This document shows, one piece after another, positions 27,801-36,442 of a stretch of 64,000 bases of DNA. The translations under genes and the position numbers were made by a program. The DNA lies in NCBI RefSeq assembly GCF_046054195.1, contig NZ_JBEQCS010000021.1:14980-78979 (forward strand), given 5' to 3'. Each line of letters begins with the position of its first letter. The first letter of the stretch is position 1. The notes beneath the pieces were generated by a model. The model did not search any database. It was not told the DNA's origin and saw nothing but the letters and a program-made list of their open reading frames with translations. Source of the DNA: Celerinatantimonas sp046054195 (GTDB taxonomy: Bacteria; Pseudomonadota; Gammaproteobacteria; Enterobacterales; Celerinatantimonadaceae).

Positions 27801-28825
27801 ATGGTTCTTTGATTGCGCCAGTTAATCCAACGGTGGCCAACCCGTTGCGGTTGAATATTGCTAAAGCAATGCTGGCAAAATTAGATCTTAAGGCCGTTAA
27901 ATCGCTACTTGATACGGCATCGGGCAAAGATAAAAAGATTAAAACCAAAGAAAAAACAACAACACCAATGCCTGTGGAGCTTGATTGCCAGAGCTGTCAG
28001 GTTGGTCAATATCAGCTTGGGCAACTGAGTGCAGTTTTGCCATTTGCCAATGGTCAGATGAAAAATGGCCAGATTAAAATGCGTGGCGCAGGTGATATGA
28101 AACTGGATGCCACTGTTAACTGGCTACCAGGCCCTGGAGGCATGACGAGCTTTTATAAAGGAACATTTAAAACCAAAGATAGCGGAAAATTTTTAACCTC
28201 ACTAGGCGTTGCTAAAGAGCTGGAACAGACCCCTGTTGATGGTTCATTTGCCTTGCGTTGGCTTGGACTCCCTTACCAATTGGATAAAAAAACCTTAAAT
28301 GGCCAGATTAAATGGAAAGCTGGTGAAGGGGTATTAACTGATGTTAGCGATAAGGGCGCGCGATTATTTACCCTCGCCAGTTTGGATACATTGCGGCGGC
28401 GTTTAAAATTAGATTTTCGAGATATCTTTGATAAAGGTCTATATTTTAATTCTGCGAAAGCATCTGCGACGATTACCAATGGGGTGCTGAAAAACGATGA
28501 CTATTACATGGATGCTGTCGCTGGGGTACTGCATGGTCATGGTGAATTAGATTTGGTGACGGGCAAGGTTAATTATCATCTGAGCTTTTCTCCAAAAATC
28601 ACCTCCAGTCTACCTGTTTTAGCGGCATTCGCTGTCACTCCAGTGACCGGGGCTGCGGTATTGGCATTATCGAAGTTGCTTGAACCGGTGATTGATGTGA
28701 TAACGCAGGTGGATTTTGATGTTACAGGCGATATTGATCATCCTAAGCTTATCGAAGTAAAACGCGAAAAACATAAAATTAAAGTTCCGGTAAATTTACA
28801 AGGTAGACCCGATGGCTCAAATTAA
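24899..28825 (+). CDS. yhdP: AsmA-like phospholipid transport protein YhdP
   Basis: A very large (1,308-residue) protein with an N-terminal membrane anchor near 10-35 and a long, repetitive beta-strand-rich periplasmic region ending in an AsmA-type domain. YhdP, TamB and YdbH are bridge-like proteins that carry glycerophospholipids to the outer membrane. E. coli YhdP is of similar size (1,266). The C-terminal GVLKNDDYYMDAVAGVLHG and ITSSLPVLAAFAVTPVTGAA segments are typical. It starts four bases after the rng stop and overlaps the next gene by 14 bp. Confidence 0.93.
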   Translation: MVPLLRRIAHHCWLTLAVVIIIAAVLLSVLRGFFIYANDFRDEMTQWLTGYSAQQLHIGSLSASLEQFRPVLILKDVRFTPQHSSHYQLETGSILLDFNLIDSIREGHLVFRNIQLNDVNATLPWLERSSSDNSTNPVDMSVAKTFANLFLHQLDHFQIRNAQISFLAEHHQAHKMYIKSMYWRNKENLHQGEGDAYLPHFGESTSTIHFALKLDNSDGSHQLLDIPGQFYAQGEHIQLSRVGHLLNVSELKKFNTDLNFKLWGKFGGKQPSLWQWQWQPSTLNWQSPQGSDHQLSLEKGQFTLRDKGDYFKVDSSELTLKTDGKSWGNITVQGALNGQTQQWYINRLPIGQVQPLISLLPWQKPIALAKVKAGQLQDIRTGYNWRSGQVNYRAKIVGLTTQATANWPGVSELSADITGNQQHLNFSLGLGRSNIAFQDSFDKSWPIESLSANGQVSWDKQGTDVAFNSLVMDSPWLNVHALGSLSWQSGNPSPWLSLSSKLTLPDAGKAHHFYPHPLMPEKVANYLKGSILSGAAKDAQLLWFGRINHFPYRAHQGIFQVYVPLRHSRFKFQPNWPALTDMDLNLLFQGDSLHMASDRAQIAGIPVKHIDAAIEKMNSQGKVQLQAQLSHSDLKSVHQLLEKSPVTSLVSTMQQLPMSSGTLSGQLLLDIPLNGQQVKVAGYADFEDAAMQVKTMQMNLSALNGRLSFVQGNLNAHNLTAQWLAQPLSIDINSEQVDASKYQLGIGLSGNWDMRSFARKLSNPDWLKPASGQLNWQGKVNIAFLKDSAFHYNAKFSSQLAQLKLALAEPLEKSANQSWPTTLYVSGDEQNGSGTITIEDRLDSRFHYLYNPFHLDQLRLNIANAQSLPQLSEQLPEQGAVINADIDKTRLKPWLDYILPMVASASKSASKTKAPENKTAQSRSLLPDLQSIHILARQIDAFSQPLDHVQLDYQQAGHVWKVNSEQLNGSLIAPVNPTVANPLRLNIAKAMLAKLDLKAVKSLLDTASGKDKKIKTKEKTTTPMPVELDCQSCQVGQYQLGQLSAVLPFANGQMKNGQIKMRGAGDMKLDATVNWLPGPGGMTSFYKGTFKTKDSGKFLTSLGVAKELEQTPVDGSFALRWLGLPYQLDKKTLNGQIKWKAGEGVLTDVSDKGARLFTLASLDTLRRRLKLDFRDIFDKGLYFNSAKASATITNGVLKNDDYYMDAVAGVLHGHGELDLVTGKVNYHLSFSPKITSSLPVLAAFAVTPVTGAAVLALSKLLEPVIDVITQVDFDVTGDIDHPKLIEVKREKHKIKVPVNLQGRPDGSN

Positions 28826-29660
28826 TCATGATGTAAGCTGGCGTCTGGGAGCATTGCAGATGACCAGCACTTTAGATGTGGTGGCAAATCAGAGTGAAGT
28901 CGAGCGGTTACTTGCAACAAACCCTCCCAAACCTGGCGATGTGTTATTACTACCTGAGAACTTTGCGTATCTAGGTGCTGGTGCTAATTATTCTAAAATT
29001 GCCGAAAAACCTGGCGAAGGGCCGATTCAACAGTGGCTGGGCAAATTAGCTAAACAGTATCAAATTACCTTAATTGCTGGCAGTTTGCCGACTAAAGTCA
29101 GCGGCCAAAAACGTTGCCGTGCCAGTACATTAGTGTTTGATTGCTTTGGTCGTTACATTAGCCATTACCACAAGATGCACCTATTTGATGTCGATTTAGC
29201 CGATAATGTGGGTGCTTATCGGGAGTCATCGCGATTTATCGCTGGCAATAAGCCTAAATGGTTTACCCATCAACAGACTAAAATTGGCTTATCTATCTGT
29301 TTTGATTTGCGTTTCAGTTATCTTTATCATTGGCTGGCCAGCCAAGGCTGCGAAATTTTAATGGTGCCAGCGGCATTTACCCAATTAACTGGTCAAGCGC
29401 ATTGGCTGACTCTTCTCAAAGCGCGGGCCATCGAAAATCAATGTTATGTTGTTGCCGCCGCGCAATGTGGCCAACATGATGAAATTCGCCATAGTTGGGG
29501 CCATTCCTGTATTATTGACCCATGGGGAACTGTGATTGCTCAGCTAGAGCAACAAAGCGGGATCTGTTATGGTAAGTTTGATAATCAACAGGTGCATTCT
29601 TTACGCGCACGGATGCCCGTCAAACCACATTCCCACCTGACTATCAGCTGGAGTAAATAA
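28812..29660 (+). CDS. Nitrilase-superfamily amidase (deaminated-glutathione amidase type)
   Basis: A 282-residue carbon-nitrogen hydrolase with the Glu-Lys-Cys catalytic triad in LLPENFAYLG near 40, YHKMHLFDVDL near 120 and LSICFDLRFSYLYHWL near 162. The sequence pattern is closest to Nit1/Nit2-type enzymes that hydrolyse deaminated glutathione, a metabolite-repair step; this assignment is by family resemblance only. It overlaps yhdP by 14 bp and ends five bases before tldD, so all three are one operon. Confidence 0.87.
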   Translation: MAQINHDVSWRLGALQMTSTLDVVANQSEVERLLATNPPKPGDVLLLPENFAYLGAGANYSKIAEKPGEGPIQQWLGKLAKQYQITLIAGSLPTKVSGQKRCRASTLVFDCFGRYISHYHKMHLFDVDLADNVGAYRESSRFIAGNKPKWFTHQQTKIGLSICFDLRFSYLYHWLASQGCEILMVPAAFTQLTGQAHWLTLLKARAIENQCYVVAAAQCGQHDEIRHSWGHSCIIDPWGTVIAQLEQQSGICYGKFDNQQVHSLRARMPVKPHSHLTISWSK

Positions 29661-29665
29661 TTACG

Positions 29666-31111
29666 ATGTCTTTTGAACAAGTTAATCAATCGTTATTGGT
29701 GCCTGCTGGGCTTGATCTTTCATCATTAAATCAAGCTCTGGCTATTTTAGGCGGCCCTGATATTGACCAGGGTGATTTGTATTTTCAGCATAGCCGCCAT
29801 GAATCTTGGGTTCTAGAAGATGGCATTGTCAAAGATGGTAGCTTTAATATCGAGCAAGGCGTAGGTGTGCGTTCAATCTCTGGTGATAAAACAGGATTTG
29901 CGTACTCTGATGATATTAATTTTTCATCGCTGGAAAAGGCTTGCCAGGCTGCCCGCGGGATTAGTCGAAGCCAGGGCGAAGGCCGAGTGAAAATTGCCCC
30001 ATCAGCGCCAGCCAAAGCGCTTTATAGTTCGCAAAATCCAATTCAGAGTCTGGATAAACTTGAAAAAATTGCACTGTTGCAACGGGCTGATAAATTTGCC
30101 CGCAGTTTGGACCCTGCGATTACGCAGGTGATTGTCAGCTTAAGCGGCGTGTACGAAGAAGTTTTAGTCGCGGCCTTAGATGGCACGCTGGCTAGTGATA
30201 TTCGCCCATTAGTGCGCTTTAATTGCAGCGTCTTAGCTGAACGAGGTGGTCGCCGTGAGCGGGGTAGCGCCGGCGGTGGCGGGCGATTTGATTATCAATA
30301 CTTTTTAGAGCTTGATGAAGGCCAAGAGCGAGCGATGAAGTATGTTCGTGAAGCAGTTCGTCAGGCCTTAGTCAATCTTGAAGCGGTTGATGCTCCAGCA
30401 GGCATGATGCCGGTGGTGCTAGGTGCTGGCTGGCCAGGCGTGTTACTGCACGAAGCCGTTGGCCATGGCCTAGAAGGGGATTTTAATCGCAAAGGTTCAT
30501 CAGCCTTTAGTGGCCGAATTGGTGAGCAGGTCGCTTCAAGTTTATGTACGATTGTCGATGATGGCACGATTGCTAATCGCCGTGGTTCGTTAACGATTGA
30601 CGATGAGGGAACGCCTTCGCAGTATAATGTGCTGATCGAAAATGGCGTTCTTAAAGGCTATATGCAAGATAAACTCAATGCTCGATTGATGGGGGTTGCT
30701 CCGACCGGTAACGGACGGCGTGAATCTTATGCCAATGTGCCTATGCCTCGGATGACCAACACCTATATGTTGCCAGGCGAATCAGAAAAAGAAGAGATGA
30801 TTGCCTCGGTGAAACGCGGTATTTACGCACCAAACTTCGGTGGCGGGCAGGTTGATATCACCTCGGGTAAATTTGTGTTTTCTGCCTCCGAAGCGTACCT
30901 CATTGAGGATGGAAAAATAACTGCACCAATTAAAGGTGCTACGCTCATCGGCAACGGTCCACAGGCGATGGCTAAAGTTTCCATGGTCGGTAATGATCTC
31001 GATTTGGACGCAGGGGTTGGCATTTGTGGTAAAGATGGTCAGAGCGTCCCGGTGGGCGTCGGCCAGCCGACATTGAAATTAGACGAGTTGACCGTAGGCG
31101 GAACGGCATAA
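29666..31111 (+). CDS. tldD: Metalloprotease TldD
   Basis: A 481-residue zinc protease subunit that works with TldE/PmbA to process peptides such as microcin B17 precursor and CcdA. The zinc motif HEAVGH (HExxxH) lies near 262 within LLHEAVGHGLEGDFNR, with a glycine-rich RGSAGGGGRFDYQ upstream. Length equals E. coli TldD. Its partner pmbA lies only 720 bp away with darP in between, unlike E. coli where they are far apart. Confidence 0.97.
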   Translation: MSFEQVNQSLLVPAGLDLSSLNQALAILGGPDIDQGDLYFQHSRHESWVLEDGIVKDGSFNIEQGVGVRSISGDKTGFAYSDDINFSSLEKACQAARGISRSQGEGRVKIAPSAPAKALYSSQNPIQSLDKLEKIALLQRADKFARSLDPAITQVIVSLSGVYEEVLVAALDGTLASDIRPLVRFNCSVLAERGGRRERGSAGGGGRFDYQYFLELDEGQERAMKYVREAVRQALVNLEAVDAPAGMMPVVLGAGWPGVLLHEAVGHGLEGDFNRKGSSAFSGRIGEQVASSLCTIVDDGTIANRRGSLTIDDEGTPSQYNVLIENGVLKGYMQDKLNARLMGVAPTGNGRRESYANVPMPRMTNTYMLPGESEKEEMIASVKRGIYAPNFGGGQVDITSGKFVFSASEAYLIEDGKITAPIKGATLIGNGPQAMAKVSMVGNDLDLDAGVGICGKDGQSVPVGVGQPTLKLDELTVGGTA

Positions 31112-31115
31112 AGAT

Positions 31116-31143
31116 TATAGATTGGGCTAAAGCCCAATCTATA
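31116..31143. terminator. Symmetric hairpin between tldD and darP
   Basis: A 13-bp perfect stem (TATAGATTGGGCT and its complement) lies between convergent genes. There is no long T-run, so termination efficiency is uncertain, but the location fits a shared bidirectional terminator. Confidence 0.6.
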
Positions 31144-31147
31144 AAAG

Positions 31148-31681
31148 CTAATCACGGTGAATATGTTCGCCTAGATAGCTCTGCAGTTCTTTGGCAAACT
31201 TATCAATAGGTTGCTCTGGCGATTGTTGTGTTTGGCGTTTTGCACTTCGCACTTGTTGTCTGAGCTTTTGCCTATCGAGTGATGGGTACTGTTCTAGAAG
31301 TTGCTGGATGAGATCATCGCTTTGCTCTGATTCGAGCAGCTCAATAGCAACTTGTTCTAGCTTATGATGATGTTGCTGGGCATAAAGGTGGCGATTTTTA
31401 ATTTTTTCCATCGCCTGCTCAATTGCTTCAATATTTTCAGTGCGCATGAGCTTGCCAATGTAGTTCATATGGCGTCGATAGGCTTCTCGTTTGCCTGTTA
31501 ATCGTTTGGCTAGCGCGACTGCCTCAATCATCGATTCACTAATGGGCACCGTGGCTAAAAAGGTCGGTTTTAATTCGCAGATTTGCTGGCCAAGCTGTTT
31601 CAGTTGCTGGGCTTCATGCTTGAGCTGCGTTTTGCTGACCCACTGTTCGTCATCTTGGCGCTCTTGGTTTGGCTCGTTCAT
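31148..31681 (-). CDS. darP: Ribosome-associated protein DarP (YjgA, DUF615)
   Basis: A 177-residue, highly charged helical protein that associates with late 50S subunit precursors. The family is recognised by SKTQLKHEAQQLKQLG near 16, MRHMNYIGKLMR-like RRHMNYIGKLMR near 70 and LRQQVRSAKRQ near 140. It lies between tldD and pmbA on the opposite strand. Confidence 0.92.
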   Translation of the reverse strand: MNEPNQERQDDEQWVSKTQLKHEAQQLKQLGQQICELKPTFLATVPISESMIEAVALAKRLTGKREAYRRHMNYIGKLMRTENIEAIEQAMEKIKNRHLYAQQHHHKLEQVAIELLESEQSDDLIQQLLEQYPSLDRQKLRQQVRSAKRQTQQSPEQPIDKFAKELQSYLGEHIHRD

Positions 31682-31831
31682 AAGAAATTATCGTTTAAAA
31701 GTACATAGTATAAGTTTATCAAGAAATAGAAGCGGATGGGCAGGCTTTACTGCTCTTTAGCTGGTGAGCTAACAATAACGTGTTTCAATTTGTTATGCTT
31801 AAGAGTAATACGCGTAGATATAAGGTTGGAT

Positions 31832-33172
31832 ATGTCATCAATTCAGCAGTCCATGGATAAAGAATTAACTCAGTTAAAACAAGCCGTTGAGTTTGCATTA
31901 GATGAAGCAAAACGTTTTGGAGCTAGTGCCGCTGAGGTCTCTATCTCCAAACAGACTGGTATTTCGGTCTCAACGCGCTCTTGTGAGGTGGAAACCCTCG
32001 AATTTAATCGTGATGGAGCCTTAGGTATTGCCGTCTATCAGGGACAGCAAAAGGGCAACGCTTCAACCTCTGACCTTAGCAAAGAGGCGATTAGCCGAAG
32101 TGTAAAAGCAGCCGTTGACATCAGTGACGTTACTTCTGCTGATCCAGCTGCAGGCCTTGCCCCTAAAGAGCTTATGGCAACCGAGATCCCTGATTTAGAT
32201 CTCTTTCATCCAACTGAGCTAGAACCACAACGATTTGTCGATTTGGCCAGTGAATGTGAAAAAATCGCCCTGACTCACAAAGGGATCAAGGCGAGCGATG
32301 GTGCGAGTGTTAATAGCCATTATGGGGTTCGGGTGTATGGCAACACCCATGGCTTTATTGAGGGCTATCCAACGAGTCGTCATAGTTTAAGTTGTGTTTT
32401 AATCGCTGGCGAAGAGCAGATGCAACGCGATTATGCCTATAGCGTCGCGATTGATTATAACGATCTGCGTTCAGCGCAATCCGTTGCTGATGAAGCCGTT
32501 GAAAAGACGTTAAGCCGCTTAAATAGCCGCAAGATTAATACCTGTCAGGTGCCTGTTATATTCGATAAAAATGTTTCCAGTGGCTTGTTAGGACATTTTG
32601 TCATGGCGATTAGTGGCGGGAACCTCTATCGGCGGTCATCATTTTTACTCGATTCATTAGGGCAAACACTCTTTCCTAAATGGTTAACGATTCACGAAGA
32701 TCCTTGGCTTAAAAAAGCACTGGGCAGTAGTCCATTTGATAATGAAGGGGTGCAAACGCGCTCTCGAGACATTATTACCGATGGGGTTTTGCAAACTTAC
32801 TTGCTGACCAGTTATGCCGCCCGAAAAATGGCCATGCAGCCAACAGGACATGCTGGTGGCATTCATAACTGGCTGGTAACGAACTCTTCACTAAGCCAGC
32901 AAGAGCTGATTAAACAGATGGGTACAGGTCTGCTGGTCACCGAATTAATGGGCCAGGGCGTTAATATTGTCACCGGTGATTATTCTCGAGGCGCGGCTGG
33001 ATTTTGGGTTGAAAACGGTGAAATTGCTTATCCAGTTCATGAAATCACCATTGCTGGCAATCTTAAAGATATGTTCCAAAATATTGTCGCTATTGGCAAT
33101 GATATTGACCCAACTCACGCGATTCGAACCGGTTCAATTCTAATTGACTCGATGAAAATTGCTGGGAATTAA
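31832..33172 (+). CDS. pmbA: Metalloprotease subunit PmbA/TldE
   Basis: A 446-residue partner of TldD (E. coli PmbA has 450). It shows the family segments GVRVYGNTHGFIEGYPTSRHS near 163-183 and HAGGIHNWLVTN near 340 but lacks the HExxxH motif, as expected for the non-catalytic subunit. The open frame extends back to 31736, but ATG 31832 with AAGG upstream gives the proper length. Confidence 0.95.
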   Translation: MSSIQQSMDKELTQLKQAVEFALDEAKRFGASAAEVSISKQTGISVSTRSCEVETLEFNRDGALGIAVYQGQQKGNASTSDLSKEAISRSVKAAVDISDVTSADPAAGLAPKELMATEIPDLDLFHPTELEPQRFVDLASECEKIALTHKGIKASDGASVNSHYGVRVYGNTHGFIEGYPTSRHSLSCVLIAGEEQMQRDYAYSVAIDYNDLRSAQSVADEAVEKTLSRLNSRKINTCQVPVIFDKNVSSGLLGHFVMAISGGNLYRRSSFLLDSLGQTLFPKWLTIHEDPWLKKALGSSPFDNEGVQTRSRDIITDGVLQTYLLTSYAARKMAMQPTGHAGGIHNWLVTNSSLSQQELIKQMGTGLLVTELMGQGVNIVTGDYSRGAAGFWVENGEIAYPVHEITIAGNLKDMFQNIVAIGNDIDPTHAIRTGSILIDSMKIAGN

Positions 33173-33188
33173 TGTCGATTCATTGATT

Positions 33189-33217
33189 AAAAAAACCGGC
33201 TAACTGCCGGTTTTTTA
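33189..33217. terminator. Bidirectional terminator between pmbA and mgtE
   Basis: CCGGC/GCCGG stem with a TAACT loop, A-run on the left and T-run on the right. It serves both convergent transcripts. Confidence 0.88.
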
Positions 33218-33224
33218 TTAAGCT

Positions 33225-34601
33225 TCAAATGGCGATGTGATGATTTAGCAAAACTGTTGCAATGCCTAAAAAGGCGAATAGACCAACAGTATCGGTGACG
33301 GTTGTGAGTACCATCCCTCCGGCCAGAGCTGGATCGATATGGATTTTTTTCATCACCAGCGGAATACAAACGCCTGCTAAACCTGCCATAAATAGATCTG
33401 CAAACATGGCGGCGGCACTGATTAATCCCAACTGAATACTGTCCTTCCAGATAGTCACAACCAGCGCGATTATCACCGCCCAAATGATGCCATTGAGTGC
33501 ACCGATGGCGACCTCTTTAAGAATAAGCCAACGGGTATTACTCTCGCCAATATGGCCAACGGCCAGCCCTCGAATGACCACCGCCAGCGTTTGAGTGCCA
33601 GCAATGCCACCCTGACTTGGTACAATCGTCATTAACACCGCTAAAGTGGCCATTTGGGCCAGCGTGTTTTCAAATAAGTTGCTGATTGAGGCTGCCATTA
33701 GTGCGGTCAGCAAGTTAATCGCTAACCACAAGGTGCGGCCACGCGTACTTTGCCAAATCGGCGCAAAGGTATCTTCATCGTCATCAACCCCGGCCATCCC
33801 CATCATTGAGTGTTCGGCATCTTCTCGGATAATATCGACAACATCATCAATGGTGATTCGCCCGACTAGCTTGCCGTCGGGGTCAACCACGGGAGCTGAA
33901 ATCCAGTCATGACGTTCAAACAGCTGGGCGACTTGGGCTTCATGCATCGAGACCGGGATAATCCGCTCTGGACGCTTTCCCATAATGGCTGCAACCTCTT
34001 CTTTGGGATCGACCGTAATTAAACGCGATAGCGAAATATCACCTAAGTATTTATTGTCTTTATCGACCACAAATAATGCATCGGTTGCCTCTGGCAACTC
34101 ACCGCGAAGGCGTAAATAACGTAATACCACATCGACTGAAATATCCGGACGCAGCGCAATGGTATCGTTGTTCATCAGGCTCCCGGCGGTATCTTCCGGG
34201 TAAGCCAGCGCCATCTCAACGCGGTGACGCTCTTCGCTGTCCATCTGTTCTAGAACTTGCTGATAGATATCTGCTGGCAGACTGCGCAATACATAGGAAA
34301 GATCGTCAATATCCATCCCCTCCGTTGCCGCAGCTAAGTTTTCCGGATCCATCATTTTGAGGATGCTTTCCATGGCATCTTCATTGAGTTCTTCAAGGAT
34401 CTCACCCTGTTGCTCAGGGTCGGTTAATTGCCAGAGAATTTTACGCCCAGCAACAGGCGTTGATTGCAGCAACAATGCCACATCACACGCGGGCATCTGG
34501 GCGAGCATGCGGCGCACGTGAACGAACATTCCGTCGTTTAAAGCACGGTTAAGTTCCAGTATCCGTTGGTGTTGGCTATGATGATTTTCCCGCTCAGACA
34601 T
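33225..34601 (-). CDS. mgtE: Magnesium transporter MgtE
   Basis: A 458-residue Mg2+ channel. The N-domain with repeated Leu-rich helices (ALLLQSTPVAGRKILWQL) spans about 1-135, a CBS pair spans about 140-265 (VVDKDNKYLGDISLSRL, VVDPDGKLVGRITIDD), and five hydrophobic segments follow with the pore-region SQGGIAGTQTLAV and the C-terminal TDTVGLFAFLGIA. Cytosolic Mg2+ closes the channel through the N and CBS domains. It is the last gene of the rpoN-ptsN-rapZ-npr transcript. Confidence 0.94.
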   Translation of the reverse strand: MSERENHHSQHQRILELNRALNDGMFVHVRRMLAQMPACDVALLLQSTPVAGRKILWQLTDPEQQGEILEELNEDAMESILKMMDPENLAAATEGMDIDDLSYVLRSLPADIYQQVLEQMDSEERHRVEMALAYPEDTAGSLMNNDTIALRPDISVDVVLRYLRLRGELPEATDALFVVDKDNKYLGDISLSRLITVDPKEEVAAIMGKRPERIIPVSMHEAQVAQLFERHDWISAPVVDPDGKLVGRITIDDVVDIIREDAEHSMMGMAGVDDDEDTFAPIWQSTRGRTLWLAINLLTALMAASISNLFENTLAQMATLAVLMTIVPSQGGIAGTQTLAVVIRGLAVGHIGESNTRWLILKEVAIGALNGIIWAVIIALVVTIWKDSIQLGLISAAAMFADLFMAGLAGVCIPLVMKKIHIDPALAGGMVLTTVTDTVGLFAFLGIATVLLNHHIAI

Positions 34602-34666
34602 AAGTGATCTGCTCTTAAGCTAAGGTGAATGCCGATTAGTTTATACTTATTTGAGGCTAAAGATGA

Positions 34667-34939
34667 TTATTCTTGCTCATCAAAGCGAGCTTCGATAAGA
34701 GCTTTGATGGCGGCAAATGCTTGCTCGGCATCTGGGCCTTCACACTGGACTGTAATTTGCTCACCTTGGGAGCGCTCAAGCAGCAACAATCCTAGCACGC
34801 TTGCCGCTGAAGCTTGCTTTTTATCAGTAATAAATAAAACTTCTGAGTCGTACTTGGCTGCCAGTTCAACGAGCTTAATCGCAGCTCTAGCATGCAGTCC
34901 GAGTTTATTTTCAATGGTTAGCTGGGCTCTTAGTTTCAT
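34667..34939 (-). CDS. npr: Nitrogen-PTS phosphocarrier NPr
   Basis: A 90-residue HPr-like protein that relays phosphate from EI-Ntr to PtsN. The phospho-histidine is in GLHARAA near 16 and the family segment ASAASVLGLLLLERSQGEQI follows near 45. The start at ATG 34939 matches HPr-family length; the frame runs back to 35011 inside rapZ. It overlaps the rapZ 3' end by 29 bp, suggesting coupled translation. Confidence 0.94.
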   Translation of the reverse strand: MKLRAQLTIENKLGLHARAAIKLVELAAKYDSEVLFITDKKQASAASVLGLLLLERSQGEQITVQCEGPDAEQAFAAIKALIEARFDEQE

Positions 34940-35795
34940 CTGCTTGCTGCGCCTTTTGTTCAAGGTTGAGATGTTGAGTCTGAACATGATACTGATTGGA
35001 GAAAAACTCACTCAGTTGCTCAGCGACATAGACCGAGCGGTGTTTACCACCCGTGCAGCCTAAGGCAACGGTGACATAAGCTCGGCTATTGCGTTCTAAA
35101 TGGGGCAACCAACTACTTAGCAGGCTTTCTAATTGCCAGATCAGTTCTCGAACCTCTGGTTGCTGGCCAAAAAAACGTTGAATCGGTAAGTCAAGGCCGG
35201 TATATGGGCGCAGTTCATCATGCCAATAAGGATTGGGCAAAAACCGAACATCGAAAACATAATCAGCATCCTGAGGAAGCCCATATTTAAAACCAAATGA
35301 TTTAAAAACTAATACTAGCTCTTGATTTGGTTTACCTAACACTCTCTCTGTTAGCTGCTCCCTAAGCTGATGAATCGACAGCTTACTGGTATCAATATGT
35401 AAGTCTGCTTTGCTAGCTAATGGTTCAAGTAAAGTTGATTCAGCTGAGATTGCATCGGCTAAAGAGTGATGCGTTTTATTGAGCGGATGAAGCCGGCGTG
35501 TTTCGCTATAACGACGAATCAGTGTGGAGTCATCGGCATCAACGAACAAACTTGTGAGCTCAACCTGCGAGCGAAATTGCGACATGATCTCTTTGAGCTT
35601 TTCGACATTGTCCGGCAAATTTCGCACATCAATACTGACGGCCGCTTTTGGATAGTGACCCGCAAGTGTTTTAGGTAGCTGAGGAAGCAGTTCAAGAGGC
35701 AAGTTATCGACACAATAAAACCCCTGGTCTTCGAGCACTCTAAGCGCAATGGTTTTACCCGAGCCAGAGCGCCCACTCACGATAAAGAACTCCAT
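34911..35795 (-). CDS. rapZ: RNase adapter protein RapZ
   Basis: A 294-residue RNA-binding protein. In E. coli, RapZ guides RNase E to the small RNA GlmZ and so controls glucosamine-6-phosphate synthase. Walker A GRSGSGKT lies near 8-15, and the C-terminal domain with FGFKYGLPQDADYVFDVRFLPNPYW and GCTGGKHRSVYVAE is present. It lies between ptsN and npr as usual. Confidence 0.95.
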   Translation of the reverse strand: MEFFIVSGRSGSGKTIALRVLEDQGFYCVDNLPLELLPQLPKTLAGHYPKAAVSIDVRNLPDNVEKLKEIMSQFRSQVELTSLFVDADDSTLIRRYSETRRLHPLNKTHHSLADAISAESTLLEPLASKADLHIDTSKLSIHQLREQLTERVLGKPNQELVLVFKSFGFKYGLPQDADYVFDVRFLPNPYWHDELRPYTGLDLPIQRFFGQQPEVRELIWQLESLLSSWLPHLERNSRAYVTVALGCTGGKHRSVYVAEQLSEFFSNQYHVQTQHLNLEQKAQQADETKSPANH

Positions 35796-35803
35796 CTTAC
35801 CCC

Positions 35804-36247
35804 CTAAGATGTGATGATTTGATACATCTGTTCATCACTTTCAGCCTGGCGAAGGCTTTTACAAATCTGTTTGTTATGTAGTTTTTCTGCCGCCGCGGCT
35901 AATATTTGCAAATACTGTTTATTCTCTTCTTCAGGCACGATAAGCGCGAACAATAAGTCAACGGGCTGTTTATCGATAGAATCATAGCCAATGGGTTGAT
36001 CGCAGCGAATAAATACCGCTGTCGGTGGTAAATTATTTTCCACGCGGCCATGGGGAATGGCGATACCTTGTCCAATGCCAGTACTGCCTAGTTTTTCCCG
36101 GTTAAATAAACTATCAAAGATCTCTTTTTCCGAGACCCCAAGTCTTTCGGCTGCGAGTTCACTTATGATCTCCAGAGCCCGTTTTTTGGACTGACACGCG
36201 TCTACGCGGCGTGTGCAATCTTTACTTAGAACTTGAGTCAGTTGCAT
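35804..36247 (-). CDS. ptsN: Nitrogen-PTS regulatory protein EIIA-Ntr
   Basis: A 147-residue EIIA domain that regulates potassium transport and other processes according to its phosphorylation. The active histidine is in GIAIPHGRVE near 65; CQSKKRALEIISELA near 19 and NKQPVDLLFALIVP near 85 are diagnostic. The start is uncertain: ATG 36247 is chosen, but GTG 36274 is possible and neither has a clear Shine-Dalgarno. It is 8 bp from rapZ. Confidence 0.92.
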   Translation of the reverse strand: MQLTQVLSKDCTRRVDACQSKKRALEIISELAAERLGVSEKEIFDSLFNREKLGSTGIGQGIAIPHGRVENNLPPTAVFIRCDQPIGYDSIDKQPVDLLFALIVPEEENKQYLQILAAAAEKLHNKQICKSLRQAESDEQMYQIITS

Positions 36248-36274
36248 AACATGAATGTCTATTACCTGATGCAC

Positions 36275-36442
36275 GAGGTTTTCTTTGTTGAACGTTTCTA
36301 TTCATATTAGATTGTTGTCCATGCCTTTGAGGCTTTATCTTTATTTATAGAAAACCTGCATGCTTTGTGTATGAGTTGAGCAAATTAATTCATCGAATAA
36401 AATCGATAATATGAACTAACTCACTCATCTAATGGCCGGCCT
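36275..36442. other. ptsN-rpoN gap lacking hpf
   Basis: In most gammaproteobacteria this position holds hpf, a gene of about 95 codons for the ribosome hibernation factor. Here there are only 168 AT-rich bases with no open frame of that size on either strand and no recognisable HPF residues. A weak GCCT-CAA-AGGC dyad is the only structure seen. Confidence 0.7.

Noticed and set aside
34629..35063. Plus-strand 144-codon frame opposite npr and rapZ
   Set aside because: It is antisense to two conserved genes, has Ser/Ala-rich composition typical of a shadow frame and no ribosome-binding site.
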